Positions 12,488 to 24,700 of a stretch of DNA of 64,000 nucleotides are shown here, piece after piece. The first letter of the stretch is position 1. Every line of letters starts with the position of its first letter. The notes under the pieces were generated by a model. It saw nothing but the letters and a program-made list of their open reading frames with translations, was not told the origin of the DNA and searched no databases. The stretch spans positions 67,001 through 131,000 of the forward strand of contig NC_080045.1 of NCBI RefSeq assembly GCF_012489685.1, written 5' to 3'. Source of the DNA: Lotus japonicus. Lineage: Eukaryota > Streptophyta > Magnoliopsida > Fabales > Fabaceae. Both the position numbers and the translations under genes were made by a program.

Positions 12488-15154
12488 GAGGCAGTTTGGA
12501 TGAGCTTCTTTATAAGCTCTTATAGAAAAAGAGCTTTTTTGTAGAAGTTCTAAATGAAAAAGCTCCTCTTAAATAAGCTATTTAGCGTTTGGATGCACAC
12601 ATACATAAGTGCTTATTCAAGTAGAAAGTGGCGTTTGGATACATTTGTATAAGCACTTTTATTTTATAAAATTACGAAAAAGGTCATGATTTTAATATTA
12701 ATAGATTCAAATATTTAAATACTAAAAAATTTATCATTAAACTATTTATTAGTAAAATTATTTAAGTTATTTTATAAATAAATATTATATTTGTAGCTTT
12801 TAATGAAATATTTTTGGCAAAAAATATTTGAACAATGTTTTTTTAAAATAACATTGAAATATTTTATTTATTTGTGTTAGAAATTTTCAAAAAATTAAAT
12901 GTGTGTGTACACTAAGCATCTCTACTAAAAAAAAATGTCATAATATCATAATGTTAACAATGCTCTAACAATAACGTCAAACCATATCAAGTATCAAATA
13001 GTTAATACAAATCATAATTCGTAGTCTTGAATATAATCATACCACCTTACAAATAAAAAGACATATCTACTAAAGTATCATAGATAACTAGGAAAAAAGC
13101 TAAACTCGTGTTGGAAACATATTTTTGATGTGTTCCCTAATTTGCTCCATTTGCAAGGAACTTTGAAAATCAGGTTCCTCCCATGTAACAGTACTTGGGC
13201 CAGCTTCATTTTCTCCTCCTCCATCTTCATTTTCATAATTTGCATCAAATTCTTCATCACTTCTATCATTTCTTCTAATAAAGTTATGCAAAGCCATACA
13301 AGCCGTAATGATTTTGTTTTGTGTCTTCAAATCATAAGAAGGCATACTACCTAGTATCTTCCATTTTGCTTTGCAACAACCAAATGATCGTTCAATCACA
13401 TTGCGAAGACTAGAATGATAATAGTTGAACACCTCAACTCTCCCTGTTATTCTAGGTCCATTTCTGAATTGCGGAAGATGATACCTATTTTTTTTGTATG
13501 GCCCTAGAAAACCCATAAAAGTAGGGTATCCCGCATCAACAAGATAATATTTACCTAAACAATAAAATATTATCGCATGTTAATACATAAGTGTAACAAT
13601 ATTATATAATTATAAGTTTTAAATATTACGTACCATGAGGAGGATGGGGAAAATGCAATGATGGTCTACGCAGAGCCTCCATAAAAATCTTAGCATCATG
13701 TGCAGAACCCTCCCACCCAGCCCAGACAAAGGTGAAACACATGTTGAAATCACAAGCAGCCATGACATTAGTGGTAGTGTAACCTTTCCTACCAATATAA
13801 GTTGTCTGGAGTTGAGGAGGAACACAAACTCTTATGTGAGTACCATCTATTGCACCAATGCAATCTTTAAAATAAGGGTAATATCTGACATCATTCTTAA
13901 TCTCATCAGGAACATCACTAAATGATGAGTCAATAGGTTTAATTATGTCTCTTGCAAGTCCACAAACAGCATTTAGGACGCTATGAAACTGTCTAGATAT
14001 TGTTTCTCCAGAATGTTGGAATCTCTCCTCTAAATTGCGAACAGAAGCTGGTTGACCCACCATGTATAAAAAAAAGCAACCTGCTCATAAATTCCCACAT
14101 TGCGAGTTGGCCTCAAGTTATACTTGTTTTGCAACACATCACATAAATGGAAGAAGACATGTTTCTTCATTCTAAACATTTGGTAACAACGAATCGGATG
14201 ACCATTTAGAATTTCAGAAACCCAACGATCATAACAAATCTACTACAGGGAAACAGAACAAAGAAATAAGAAATAAAATCTAACATAACTACATAAGACA
14301 CATACAGATCCATGTAATTATAAATATTTTGATTTGATTAGGCTCCATGCCTAATCAGATTTCAGTGTGGTGATTTCAATTTCAATCACAATATTGAACT
14401 GGAAATTTGGGGAACAAATTCACACAAAATGAAAATCACAAAAATCAGAACGCAACCAGATGAATTCGAAATTGGCAAAGAACAGAACCACCAACAGAAA
14501 GTGAATCTCTCAAAATTGATAACATAAGCAGGATCAATTATCAAACCCTAATCAGATTATAACATATAAATCCCTTATCCATCAAACCCTAATCGGATTG
14601 TAACCTATAAGAACTACAAAAATTAAACCACAAATTTGGGATAAATCAGAATTCAAGATAATGAAAACAGAGTCGCAATTTGATGAATTCGAAACAGACG
14701 AAGACGCACCTTGGTAGGAGAAATAGAGAGAAAAGGAACTGCACGATTAGGTTTTGATGAACTGATTCAATTCGAATGAGAATGTCGATAAGTTGAATCC
14801 AAAGAATGTCGATCGTGACGGCGGCGGAGGCCGTGACGGCGGCGGCGACGAGATTCAGTGGGGAACCATTTGTGTGCTAGGGTTTAGTGTTTCGGATGGA
14901 GAGAATTGAAATGTAGGACAAGGCTTGTCATTCTGATATTTTGCTAAGGGTAATTTTGTCAATAAAGTTTTAGGTAACAGCTTCCCGAAAAAGCAGAAAA
15001 AATAAGCTCCAGGACCCAGCTTTTCAAAAAGATCTTTAAGAAGCTTTTTAATAAGTTAAAATAAATTATCCAAACACCACTTTTTAATAAGCTCTAGCTT
15101 TTTTCTAGTGAAAAAGCTGTAATAAGAGCTTATTTATGGTATCCAAACGGCCTC
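12488..15154 (-). mobile_element. PIF/Harbinger DNA transposon
   Basis: Inverted ends gaggcagtttggat (12488 on) and atccaaacggcctc (ending 15154) flank the block. The inverted similarity continues for some tens of bases with the AAGCTC/GAGCTT pattern. The minus strand encodes a DDE_Tnp_4 (HARBI1-like) transposase. The expected 3-bp TTA/TAA target duplication is not evident (flanks ata and tat), so the ends may be off by a few bases. No Myb-like second ORF was found. A GC-rich segment (about 14816-14850, GGC repeats) near the right end could be its 5' leader. Confidence 0.75.
13100..14239 (-). pseudogene. Harbinger transposase (DDE_Tnp_4), one frameshift
   Basis: There are two minus-strand exons, 14239-13634 and 13554-13100, with a clean GT-AG intron between HPPHG and KYYLVDAGYP. 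Catalytic landmarks are CIGAIDGTHIRV (first Asp), YYLVDAGYP (second Asp) and the conserved SLRNVIERSFGCCKAKWKIL region (Glu in VIERSFG), followed by MALHNFIRR. The N-terminal part of the upper exon (RWVSEILNGHPIRCYQMF) is in a different frame from the catalytic part. The shift falls in an eight-A run at 14068-14075, so one base appears lost there, either as a real mutation or as a homopolymer sequencing error. No earlier exon was recognised. The protein would cut and paste the element in the nucleus. Confidence 0.78.
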
Positions 15155-15923
15155 TATGTGACCTTACTCTAAAACAAAGATAGATAGACAAAGACATAGG
15201 TTGAGGTTTTATATGTCATTTGATTGATTCAGAATGATGTTAGGAAAGGTAATCCAATGGTGACGTTGAAGATGATGAGAGGAACCACTAATTGTTGGCT
15301 TCAGTTCATAAAATTATAAGGTTTGTTTCTAGGTTGAAAAAAGATGAAAGAAGAAAAAGATTTTGAGGGAGTGGGGGTTGAGATTGATGGGTTTGTTTAT
15401 GGGTTGGGATGGATGAATTTGTGGGTTTGATGGGTTGAGAAGAAGATGGTAGGTGGAGTGAGGCTGAGATAAAGAATGATAAAGAAGGAAAAAGGATGAA
15501 GAATGACAAAAAGGTGAATGTGTTTTGTGTTTAATTTGTTTTGGGTTTAATTAGTTTAGTGTTTTGTATTTAATTTGTTGTAAGTTTTTATTATTTTACT
15601 TAATGTATTAATAAAATTTATGTGGAAAAAATTTGTATTTGATCCATTGTTAATACACACAACGTGTCATGTTAATGCTGTCGTACACTTGACAAGTTCA
15701 TTAGAGCCCATTTTCCGTCAAGGACTAAAAATGGAGATGTCTCTAAATAGAGGGATGATTTACAAACTTTACTCTCATGAGAGACGAAAATCAAATCAGG
15801 CATGTTTTAGGAAAGAAAATATATTTAACCATTTGTTTACTAGCATCCATATCCATTGTGTGTTGGTTGAGTAATAAGGAGTTATCTAAATCAGTAATTT
15901 TACTCCACCTAATGGTCTAAATA
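15155..15923. other. Intergenic, nothing recognised
   Basis: Low-complexity G/A-rich then AT-rich sequence between the Harbinger element and the outer MULE. No exon-like or repeat structure was supported. Confidence 0.5.
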
Positions 15924-15932
15924 TAATAAATA

Positions 15933-16230
15933 GGGTTAAATATTCTTTTCGTCCTTGAACTATAGCGAAATTTTGGTTTCTGTCCCTCAACTAAATTTTT
16001 GATGGTTTCTGTCCCTTTACTTAGTAAACCGTTAGTTTTCCATCCTTTGACCATTTTAACTGTTGATGTGGGCATGTCAGCTTGTAGGTGACCGCTGACA
16101 TGTCAGTTATTTAGAAGGTTTTGAATTATTTTAATTACACGTGGAATATGCAGAGGGACTGAAACAAAAAAAAGTTAAAATTGCATTTTAACCCATCATC
16201 TTCATCCCCAATCATCTTCTCTCCACCATG
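15933..16230 (+). repeat. Left terminal inverted repeat of outer MULE
   Basis: Inverted partner of 39105-39403. Shared blocks include 'tccctttacttagtaaa', 'gaattattttaattaca' and 'cccatcatcttcatcccc'. The copies differ by scattered substitutions and small indels. Confidence 0.88.
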
Positions 16231-17057
16231 TTCTTCAAAATCCCAAAAAAAATGTGACCCACAAACCCAGAAACAACATAAACATTACCCAAATCCAAAC
16301 CAGAAATTCTCCTTGTGATGGCATCAGAGCAAACATTAAGTCAGAGCAATTTACTAGAGAAAATATTATGAGATAAGTTATTAGAGTATTCAGATTCAAG
16401 AAATGAGATAGATTATAAGAAGCAAAACATACTTAAAAAAATTGTCATTCTGAATCATCATGTTTATTACGGTAGGAAATTGGTCAAAAGAAACAGGTTT
16501 GGCTCAAAGATAGGGTAGAAACAAAAGAATGGTAATTCTTCTTCAAAATTCCTATTCTCTTTTCCTAATTCAGACTTCTTGATTTTCTACTCCCCCTGAG
16601 TCAGTCAGAAGTCTCATCTTTTTCAGCATCTTGCTTCACATGCTCTTCTTCTTCCCTTCTTAGTGCCTTTCTTTAGGCTTCTCCTCTCAAACCTTGCCAC
16701 TTTCCTGTCTGCTACGCAAATCAAACCCAACAAAAAATAAAAATAAGATCTTGACTTGAATTGGATCCCATTTCAAAACATAATGTGAGGGGATGGGGAA
16801 AATTGAAAATGCAATAGCGACACACAACATCATCACAAGGGACAATGAGTGAGATATCAAATGGAAAAGTGACAGAAGAACATGGATGAAAGGAAGAACA
16901 TTTACCATGATTGAGAGTAGATTATGCATCCACCACAGAGGGAGAAAGATCGAGATCCAGCCACCACACCACCAGGAAGGGAATGGAAGCGTGACAGAGC
17001 GCAAGGAGGACGTCGGAAAACATTTGCCTCAGCATCCCCTCACCCAGATCTGAACCT
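16231..17057. other. Left body of outer MULE, no gene
   Basis: No coding region is recognised. Only short open stretches without domain similarity occur. The segment ends at the 9-bp duplication that marks the inner MULE insertion. Confidence 0.5.
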
Positions 17058-17066
17058 TCACGAAAT

Positions 17067-17109
17067 GAGCCCTGGATTTGGCACCCCAGGGCTTAGAAAT
17101 GCCACCCCA
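17067..17109 (+). repeat. Left TIR of inner MULE
   Basis: 43 bases, inverse of 38587-38629 with a single G/A difference. The 9-bp target duplication lies directly before it. Confidence 0.9.
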
Positions 17110-17135
17110 GATTTTTTAAAAAATGCCAGAAATAC

Positions 17136-17735
17136 CCTTTCGGACACAAGGTATCCGTAACACTTCGGAATCCAAAGTTTCGAATAATACCTTATTGAGA
17201 CTGACACTTAAATGACAGACATAATTCGGAACCTTCCTCTCCGAAGTACTTCGGATTCTTTGGGTCCGAAAACCTGTCGCACACTGCCACCTTTTGAGCA
17301 CCATTACTCCTCCACCACCAACTCCATCACCATTACTCCTCCACCACCAACCCCATCACCCCCCCCCATTACAATCTGATTCATAAAACTCCACCACCAC
17401 CACTCTTCCTCTTCTTCCTCCACGTTTGTTTTCCTCCCCCTCACCACCATCTCCTTCCAAGTTCCACCTTGCTCCACCCTCAACCACCATCTCCTTCCAA
17501 GTTCCACCTTGCTACCAAGTTCCTTCTGATAAGTTTCATTTCTCTCCCCCCTTCATATCCTGCTTTACTTCTCATTGTAGTTACATTTCATTGGTGTTTG
17601 TTGGAAGTTCGTTTTGCACCACCATTGTTTGCTTGTATTCTGATGTTGTCGAGCTTGTTACGGATTGTTGGTATCCGAACCCTTTCGGATTGTCTCTATC
17701 CGAAGCCTTTCGGAATCAACATGTCCGAAATAGTT
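17136..17735. repeat. Subterminal TTCGGA/TCCGAA half-site cluster, left
   Basis: Repeated half-sites in alternating orientation (tttcggac, tatccg, cttcggaatcc, attcggaacc, ctccgaagtacttcgg, ggtccgaaaa, tatccgaacc, ctttcggatt, tatccgaagc, tttcggaatc, gtccgaaata) are concentrated at 17136-17280 and 17670-17735, between the left TIR and the MURA start. Such subterminal arrays usually serve as transposase or host-factor binding sites. That role is inferred. Confidence 0.65.
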
Positions 17736-17766
17736 AACCAGTGGCAGTTTGTTTTATGCAGGCTGA

Positions 17767-20238
17767 ATGACTGAACCGTACCTATATGAAGAAGATTTAC
17801 TGGTTGATGCCGCATGCGGTTCTGGAAATGTTGAGCCTAGCAATATCATTCCGTGGGTGCCCCCTCCTATAAGCGTGGACGCCACACATTTATTTACAAC
17901 TGATCAGGTATTCATTGAATAATTATTGTTGGAACATACTACTATGTATTTGGAAAATGATGTGATGATCATTGAATAAATAGTGATGGTTGGTAGGATG
18001 TTTTATTTCTAAAGCAATATGTTATCATTGAACATATATTTGATACTCGTGATGAGCTTGAACAATGGGCTAAGAATGTTGGAAAGGCGAATGGTTATGT
18101 GCTGGTGATCGCAAGGTCTGACTATGCTATAAGTGGAGGAAAGGTATTTGTTACTATTAAGTGTGTGAAGCATGGTATTTACAGGCCATACAAGGACCCG
18201 AATACATTCAAGTACAAAAAGACCGCATCACAAAAAGCCGATTGTAAGTTTAATCTCAAAGGACGACCTGCGAAGGGTGATAGAATGTGGCGGCTGAAAG
18301 TGATGGATGGTAAACACAACCATGAACCAGCTAAATCACTAGTTGGCCACCCCTACGTTGGTCGACTAACAGAGGAAGAGAAGGGGCTTGTGGGCACCAT
18401 GACTAGTACTTGGACTCCACCGAGACAAATACTAGCGGCATTGAAGGAAAACAATCCAGGTAACTTGACTACAATCACTCAAGTTTACAGTTGCAACAAA
18501 AGGTTTAAAAAATAGGAGAGGGGACCATTGACAGAAATGCAACATTTGATGAAGAAGTTGGTAGAAGTCAAGTATGTTCACTTTGAAAGGCAACAAGCTG
18601 ATTCAAGTGAGATTAGGGATCTCTTCTGGGCTAATCCTGATGCGATCAGACTCTTCAACACATTCTCTCATGTGGTCATCATGGATTGCACGTACAAGAC
18701 AAACAGATATCAGATCCCCTTGCTTGAAATGGTTGGTCTCACTTCTACGGGGTTGACTTTCTCCATAGCATTTTGCTACATAGTTAGGGAGCACACAATT
18801 GACTATGTTTGGGCCTTGGAGTGCATGAAGTCTCTTATTGCCGATAACGCCAGATTACCTCAAGTGATTGTGACTGACAGAGATTTGGCTTTACTGAGTG
18901 CTGTTAAGCAATGTCTTCCCAATTGTACCCATTTATTATGCCGGTTCCACATAAACAAGAATGTGGAGGCAAAGTGCAAAGTGTTGATTGGCACGGATGA
19001 TTTTGCCCTTTCAGTGATGGAGAACTGGAAATGCCTGATATATGCTGAAACAATGGAACAATTTGATGAGGAATGGAAGGAAATGTGTGTCATGTGTAAG
19101 GACTACCCAGATTTCATATCCTACATTTCTACTACATGGTTAAAGCACAAGGAGAAATTTGTGAGTGCGTGGACCAATTCTGTGTTGCATTTTGGAACAA
19201 CAACGAGTAACAGGTACAATGCACACTTTATTGCTTGTGATATTTTTTTTCATTTTATAGTCTTGCTTTATTACCAGAAATTGATAGAGTATGATCTTTT
19301 GTATGCAGGACTGAAAGTGCACACTCAACCTTGAAGAGGATGCTGAAAGACGGTAGAGGTGACTTGTGCGCCTCGTGGGATGCAGTGGATTAGGGATGGA
19401 AATTTCTACCTGCATATGGGGATCCCCGTGGGGACTGCCCCGTTTGGGGCCCCGATCTTGGGGAATTTTTCCCTGTGGGGATGGGGATGGGGACAAAAAT
19501 TCCCCCGAGATAAATTTGGGGATGGGGGTGGGGATCACCCTCCCCGCCCCGCGGAATCCCCGCCCTGTATACATAGGTAAAAAATCAATAATACCCTTAA
19601 TAGTAAATTAAATGTTATTTGAACTTCATTATATATTTTCATAGAACTTGACATGTTCCATTCTCATTTGTGATTTTCATATTTAACTATTTGTAGTCCA
19701 CGTGGAAATTTAAGTATTTTTATATTTAATTTAGTTTTATTTTATTTTTAATGTTGTGTTAATGGTCCCCATGGGGATCTGCGGGGACCCGTGGGGAGGT
19801 GGGGATTGGGGATGGGGAGAAAATTCACCCCCCACGGGGATGGGGAGTGGGGATGGGGACATGAAAGAGACGCGGGGATGGGGACGGGGGAGGCACTCCC
19901 CGCCCCCGCCCCTCGCGGGTGCCATCCCTACAGTGGATAAGTTGACCACTGTAAGACACAATGAAATCAAGGCATCATTTGAGCGCAGTATCAACCTTGT
20001 AGAACATCGTTTCAAGTCGCCCATGTATACAAATGTCAGGGGATTTGTGTCCAGAAAGGCCATGCAACTCATGGAAGATGAACAGAACAGAGTGATGCGT
20101 GATGGTTGTGGATGCGTGTTTCAAGTTACCCATGAGCTTCCTTGTGCGTGTGCACTTCATAGTTACGATAGAATTCCGTATGAGGCAGTCCATACTTTCT
20201 GGAAGATACTTGGTTGAGAACATGTACCCATTGGGAGT
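17767..20238 (+). pseudogene. MURA transposase, N-terminal part of a MURA-OTU fusion
   Basis: Exons are 17767-17907, 17997-19213 and 19309-20238, the last interrupted by a 540-bp hAT element. The start MTEPYLYEEDLL follows a leader-intron acceptor (tgcag). Domains in order are a FAR1/WRKY-GCM1-type zinc finger (CVKHG...KADCKFNL...GKHNHEP), then the MULE DDE core: first Asp in VVIMDCTYKTN, second Asp in VIVTDRDLALL, a CxxH motif (LLCRFHINKN), and Glu in TESAHSTLKRM from the third exon. A SWIM zinc finger (CGCVF...LPCACALH) closes the part. The catalytic residues are all present. Lesions are an in-frame TAG at 18513-18515, a TGA at 20215-20217, the hAT insertion, and an Athila insertion right after PIGS at 20238. 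Across the Athila element the frame continues into the OTU domain. Confidence 0.88.
19391..19930. mobile_element. Non-autonomous hAT element in a MURA exon
   Basis: The 540-bp element has inverted ends tagggatgg...ccatcccta and an exact 8-bp target duplication cagtggat (19383-19390 and 19931-19938), diagnostic of the hAT superfamily. Both ends are dense in GGGGAT/ATCCCC repeats (about 19410-19560 and 19760-19930) around an AT-rich centre (about 19570-19755). Deleting it with one duplication copy keeps the MURA frame (ASWDAVDKLTTV). Confidence 0.9.
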
Positions 20239-21562
20239 TGATGACCCTTGTTTAGTGGTGTTTTTAGGGTCATTTCTTTCTTTGTTTTGAGTCTTTTTGT
20301 TGAGTCTCATGTAGTGTTTCATGCATTCTCATGCATTTTTATCTTTCTTTGAGTCTTTTCTTCGTTTTGGTAATTTTGTAGTTTTATAGGGAGTTTTCTT
20401 GCATTTTAAGTAAGTTTAGGACTTGCATGGTTTTATTGTGTTAATTGAAGGATCTCTTGTGCTAATAAGCTCTTTGAGCTTCTAGAATTTTCCTTGGCTT
20501 GTTGGTTAAGTTTGCAGATCAGGAACTGAAGGTGAAAGAAGGCCAAGAAGCTTGGAATTGATGGAGGACTTAAAGAGGCTTGGAAGAGGAGTTACAAGAA
20601 GCTAAAAAGTCTTTTCCAGCGAGCTTGAGCGCCTAGGCGCTGGGAATTGGCACCTAGGCGCCAATTAGGGTCCAGAGAGCATGTTTTTGCATGCAATTGG
20701 CGCTCAGGCGCTCTGAATTGGCGCCTGAGCGCCCAGTCTCGCCTGTTTTGCCTATAAAATGGTTTTTAGACATTTCTCTTGGAACCTTTTGTCATATTTT
20801 CATATTTTCATAAGTTAGAAGAGAGGTTTTGAGTTCTGGAGCTTGAGGAGCTTTCCCTAAGCCCTATGTTTCAGGTTTCATCTTTATCTTCTTGTATGGA
20901 TTCCATAGCCATGCTTGGCTAAAACCCCTTTTGCTTTGGGTTCTTTGTAAGACTTTGAATGTTTTAGCTATCAATCCTTTTCTATTCATGATGTTCTGAG
21001 TAAACCCTTGAATCTCACTTCTTTGCTTTATCTTTCAAGCTTGAATGCATGCTAGCTTCTTACTTTTCTATAATCATAACGATAGTTTGTTATAGAATTG
21101 GGACTTGTTGTGAGATTACTCCTTCTATACTTGCTGCTAGGAATAGAGGAAGGGTTGGGGTTTGTTGGCCTGATTTGTATGCTTAGTGCTTCTAGCAAAT
21201 GTTTAGGTTATCAAGGAATTGAACCTATCTTTTGATTAGGAAGGGTTTTCTTTGCGAGGCATCGAAAGATAACTAACTAGGCTAGAACATCAAGGAGAGA
21301 CTCCGGATTAATTGAATAGGAAGGTTTGCTAAAACTGAATTAGTTGAACAAGAACCCAAGGCAATCTCATCTCTGTTTTTCAATCGCTTTATTACTTGAT
21401 TACTTGTCTTTTACAAACTCAAGAAACAACCAATTATTAAAACTGAATTTTACTTGCTTTTCAACCTTGAACTTGAATCTTAAACTGAATTTGCAAACTA
21501 ATTCCCTGTGGTTCGATAATTTAAAACCCGGATGTATTCGTACACTTGTGAATTGACCAACA
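20239..21562 (+). repeat. 5' LTR of Athila element
   Basis: About 1324 bases, TG...CA. A TATA-like motif (cctataaaatgg, about 20751-20762) follows a cluster of GGCGCC/GCGCC dyads (about 20629-20733). The primer-binding site starts seven bases after its end. Confidence 0.92.
20629..20733. promoter_or_regulatory. GC-rich dyad array upstream of LTR TATA box
   Basis: Four related palindromic units occur in about 100 bases: gcgcctaggcgc, cacctaggcgcc, ggcgctcaggcgctc and ggcgcctgagcgcc, joined by aattgg spacers. The block is just before the TATA motif in both LTRs (about 28630-28733 in the 3' copy). It is a likely promoter or enhancer element, or a strong RNA or DNA fold. Function is inferred. 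Confidence 0.4.
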
Positions 21563-21568
21563 AGTTTT

Positions 21569-21586
21569 TGGCGCCGTTGCCGGGGA
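21569..21586 (+). other. Athila primer-binding site
   Basis: tggcgccgttgccgggga, the 18-base site used by Athila-type elements and believed to pair with a tRNA-Asp 3' end, lies a few bases downstream of the 5' LTR. Confidence 0.75.
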
Positions 21587-21700
21587 ATTGTTTTGCGATT
21601 TTTGGTTTAAGTTTTAAAGTTTTAACTTGTCTAGAATTGGAGCTACTAATCTTTCTCTGTTGAGTGTCATACGTAGGTTGCTTTCAAGAGAGGCACCACC

Positions 21701-24700
21701 ATGGGTGGCCGCATGACAGAGGAGGAGATGCAAGCCCACATTGAGGCAAGGATCCAAGAGGGTATCACCCTCCGCTTGCGTGAACAAGAAGTTGAGAATG
21801 CCAACCGAACTCTTCGGGAACTAACTTCGGGGTCCATGAGCTTTGACTATCCCGGAAGTATTGTCATTCCCGAAGGAGTGGGGAACTTTGAGTTGAGACC
21901 GGCATTCATCAACATGGTGAGCCAAAGCCAATATGGTGGAGGTTCCTCGGAAGATCCTCATGCTCATATGGAGAAGTTCATCCGGAATTGCAACACTTAT
22001 CGGGTGGTGAATGTTTCTTCAGAAGCAATCCGGTTGAGTCTATTTCCCTTCTCTTTGAAGGACGCAGCAGAGGAATGGTTGAATTCACAACCTCAAGGGA
22101 GTCTCACTACTTGGGAAGACCTTGCAGAAAAATTCACAACGAGGTTCTTCCCAAGGTCCCTCTTGAGGAAATTGAAGAATGACATCATGACGTTCACACA
22201 ATCCACAGATGAAAATCTTTATGAGGCTTGGGAGCACTTTAAGAAGCTTTTGAGGAAATGTCCTCAACACAATCTCACCCAAGCTGAATGTGTGGCGAAG
22301 TTCTATGATGGGTTACTATATTCATCACGGTTTGGCTTGGATGCGGCTTCAAGTGGGGAGTTCGATGCTCTTCCCCCACAAGCGGGATATGATTTGATAG
22401 AGAAAATGGCGATGAGAGCCATGAACTCCGAGAATGAACGCCAAATCCGAAGAAGTTCTTTTGAAGTGGAAACTTATGATAAGCTCATAGCCTCCAACAA
22501 GAAACTCTCCGAGGAAGTAGCGGAAATGCATAAACATATACAGGATACCAAGTCAATTGGAGCGAAAGTAACTAGTTTGGAGTGCAAATTTTGTGGTGAG
22601 TCTCATGATAGTAACCAGTGTACTGTCAATGATGATGTTAGCAAGGTCAGAGCATTAACTCCTGGAAGAGGGGCTCCAACCTCAGAACAAGGCCCTCTTG
22701 ACCAGCCGCAAATTGTTGTAAAGACGGTTGGCAAGAAGAGTCTAGAGGAGCTGATTGAGAGATTCATTGATCATACATCGAGCAATTACAAGAGCCATGA
22801 TATGGCTATAAAGAGCTTGGAGAGTCAATTGGGACAGCTAGCAAAGCAAATGTCCGAGAATCACCAAGGTAAGTTCTCTTCCGAAACTTTAACTTTAACT
22901 GAGCAAGAAAATACCGCTGTTGTTTCCACTAGGAGTGGAAGAGTGTTACATGAGCCAAAGGAAAAAGTAGAGGGAGAGAAAAATGAGGAAGCTGAGGTAG
23001 AAAGAGATGAGGGTGTTATGGAGGAAAGAGCTAGAGAGCCCACTAGGACTAGAGTTGTAAATACCCATACTCCTGAACTCCGCAAGATTCCATTTCCCAA
23101 GGCTTTGGTGAAGAAAAATTTGGATAAACAATTTTCTAAGTTCTTGGAAGTTTTTAAGAAACTCCATATTAATATTCCTTTCTCCGAAGCCTTGGAGCAA
23201 ATGCCAATCTATGCTAAGTTCATGAAAGATATCCTCAGTAAGAGAAGGAAGTTGAGTGAGGTCGATGAAACTATCTTGATGACTGAAGAGTGCAGTGCCA
23301 TTTTGCAAAGGAAGATGCCTAAAAAGAGGAGAGATCCCGGGAGTTTTACTATTCCGGTGGAGATAGAGGGGTTAACTATGGTAGAAGCCTTGTGTGATCT
23401 AGGAGCGAGTATCAACTTGATGTCGCTTAGAATGTTTAAAAGGTTGAACCTAGGTGAGGTTACCCCAACTATGATTTCTTTGCAAATGGCGGATAGGTCC
23501 TTAAAAACCCCCTACGGGATCATTGAAGATGTTGTGGTTAAGGTGGATAAGTTTGTCTTCCCAGTGGATTTTGTCATTTTAGACATGGAAGAGGACTCTA
23601 AAGTTCCTCTCATATTGGGGAGACCATTCTTAGCCACTGGTGAGGCTGAGATTAAAGTGGCTAAGGGAACTCTAACTTTGAAAGTAGGTGAAGATGAGGT
23701 CCTCTTCAATATTTTTGACTCTTTGAAACACCGAGCGGATGAGGAAGTTTTCCGATGTGAAGTAGTGGATGAGCTCGTGTGTGAAGAGTTTGTTAGGATA
23801 TCTATTAAGGACCCCTTGGAAACAACAATCATGGAGGGGTTAGAGATAGAGGACCAAAATCTTGAGAGAGAACTTGATTCTTTGTACCATGAGGTGAATG
23901 CTACTCTATCTCAATTAGAATCTGTCTCATCTCTTGCCACCAAAAGCATTTGGAAAGAAGAATTAACTAGGGATGAGGAGATTCCAATTGAGGAGAAGAG
24001 TGAGCTCAAGTCACTCCCTTCCTCTCTCAAGTATGCTTATCTTGAGGAAGGTGAGAATAAACCTGTTATTTTGAATAGTGTTCTCACTCCCTTGGAAGAA
24101 GAGAAACTCCTCAGAGTTTTGAGGGATCACAAGTCAGCTTTGGGTTGGACTATTGATGATATCAAAGGTATTAGTCCTGCGATATGCATGCATAAAATTT
24201 TGTTGGAAGAAAATTACAAACCTATAGTCCAACCTCAAAGAAGACTTAACCCTTCCATGAAGGATGTGGTGAGGAAAGAGATAATTAAATTGCTTGATGC
24301 AGGTGTGATTTATCCAATTTCGGATAGTGAATGGGTAAGTCCCGTTCAAGTGGTTCCCAAGAAAGGAGGCATCACTGTGGTTGCCAATGAGAACAATGAG
24401 TTGATTCCCACTCGTCAAGTGACGAAGTGGAGGGTTTGTATTGACTATCGGAGGCTGAATTCGGTAACTAGAAAGGATCATTTTCCTTTGCCTTTCATAG
24501 ATCAAATGCTTGATAGGTTGGCTGGGCATCAATACTACTGTTTTCTTGATGGCTATTCCGGGTACAACCAAATTTGTGTTGCACCGGAAGACCAGGAGAA
24601 GACGGCATTCACTTGCCCTTACGGCGTGTTTGCTTATAAGAGAATGCCATTTGGGCTTTGTAATGCCCCAGCTACTTTCCAAAGGTGTATGTTTGCTATT

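Noticed and set aside
12485..15158. A 3-bp TTA/TAA target duplication for the Harbinger element
   Set aside because: The flanking triplets do not match at any of the end positions tried, so it was not claimed.
16687..17004. Minus-strand hydrophobic 105-residue frame in the outer MULE body
   Set aside because: No recognisable domain or splice context; probably chance.
22085..24682. Several minus-strand open frames of 60-180 residues across the Athila polyprotein
   Set aside because: They are antisense shadows of the gag-pol frame with no domain similarity.
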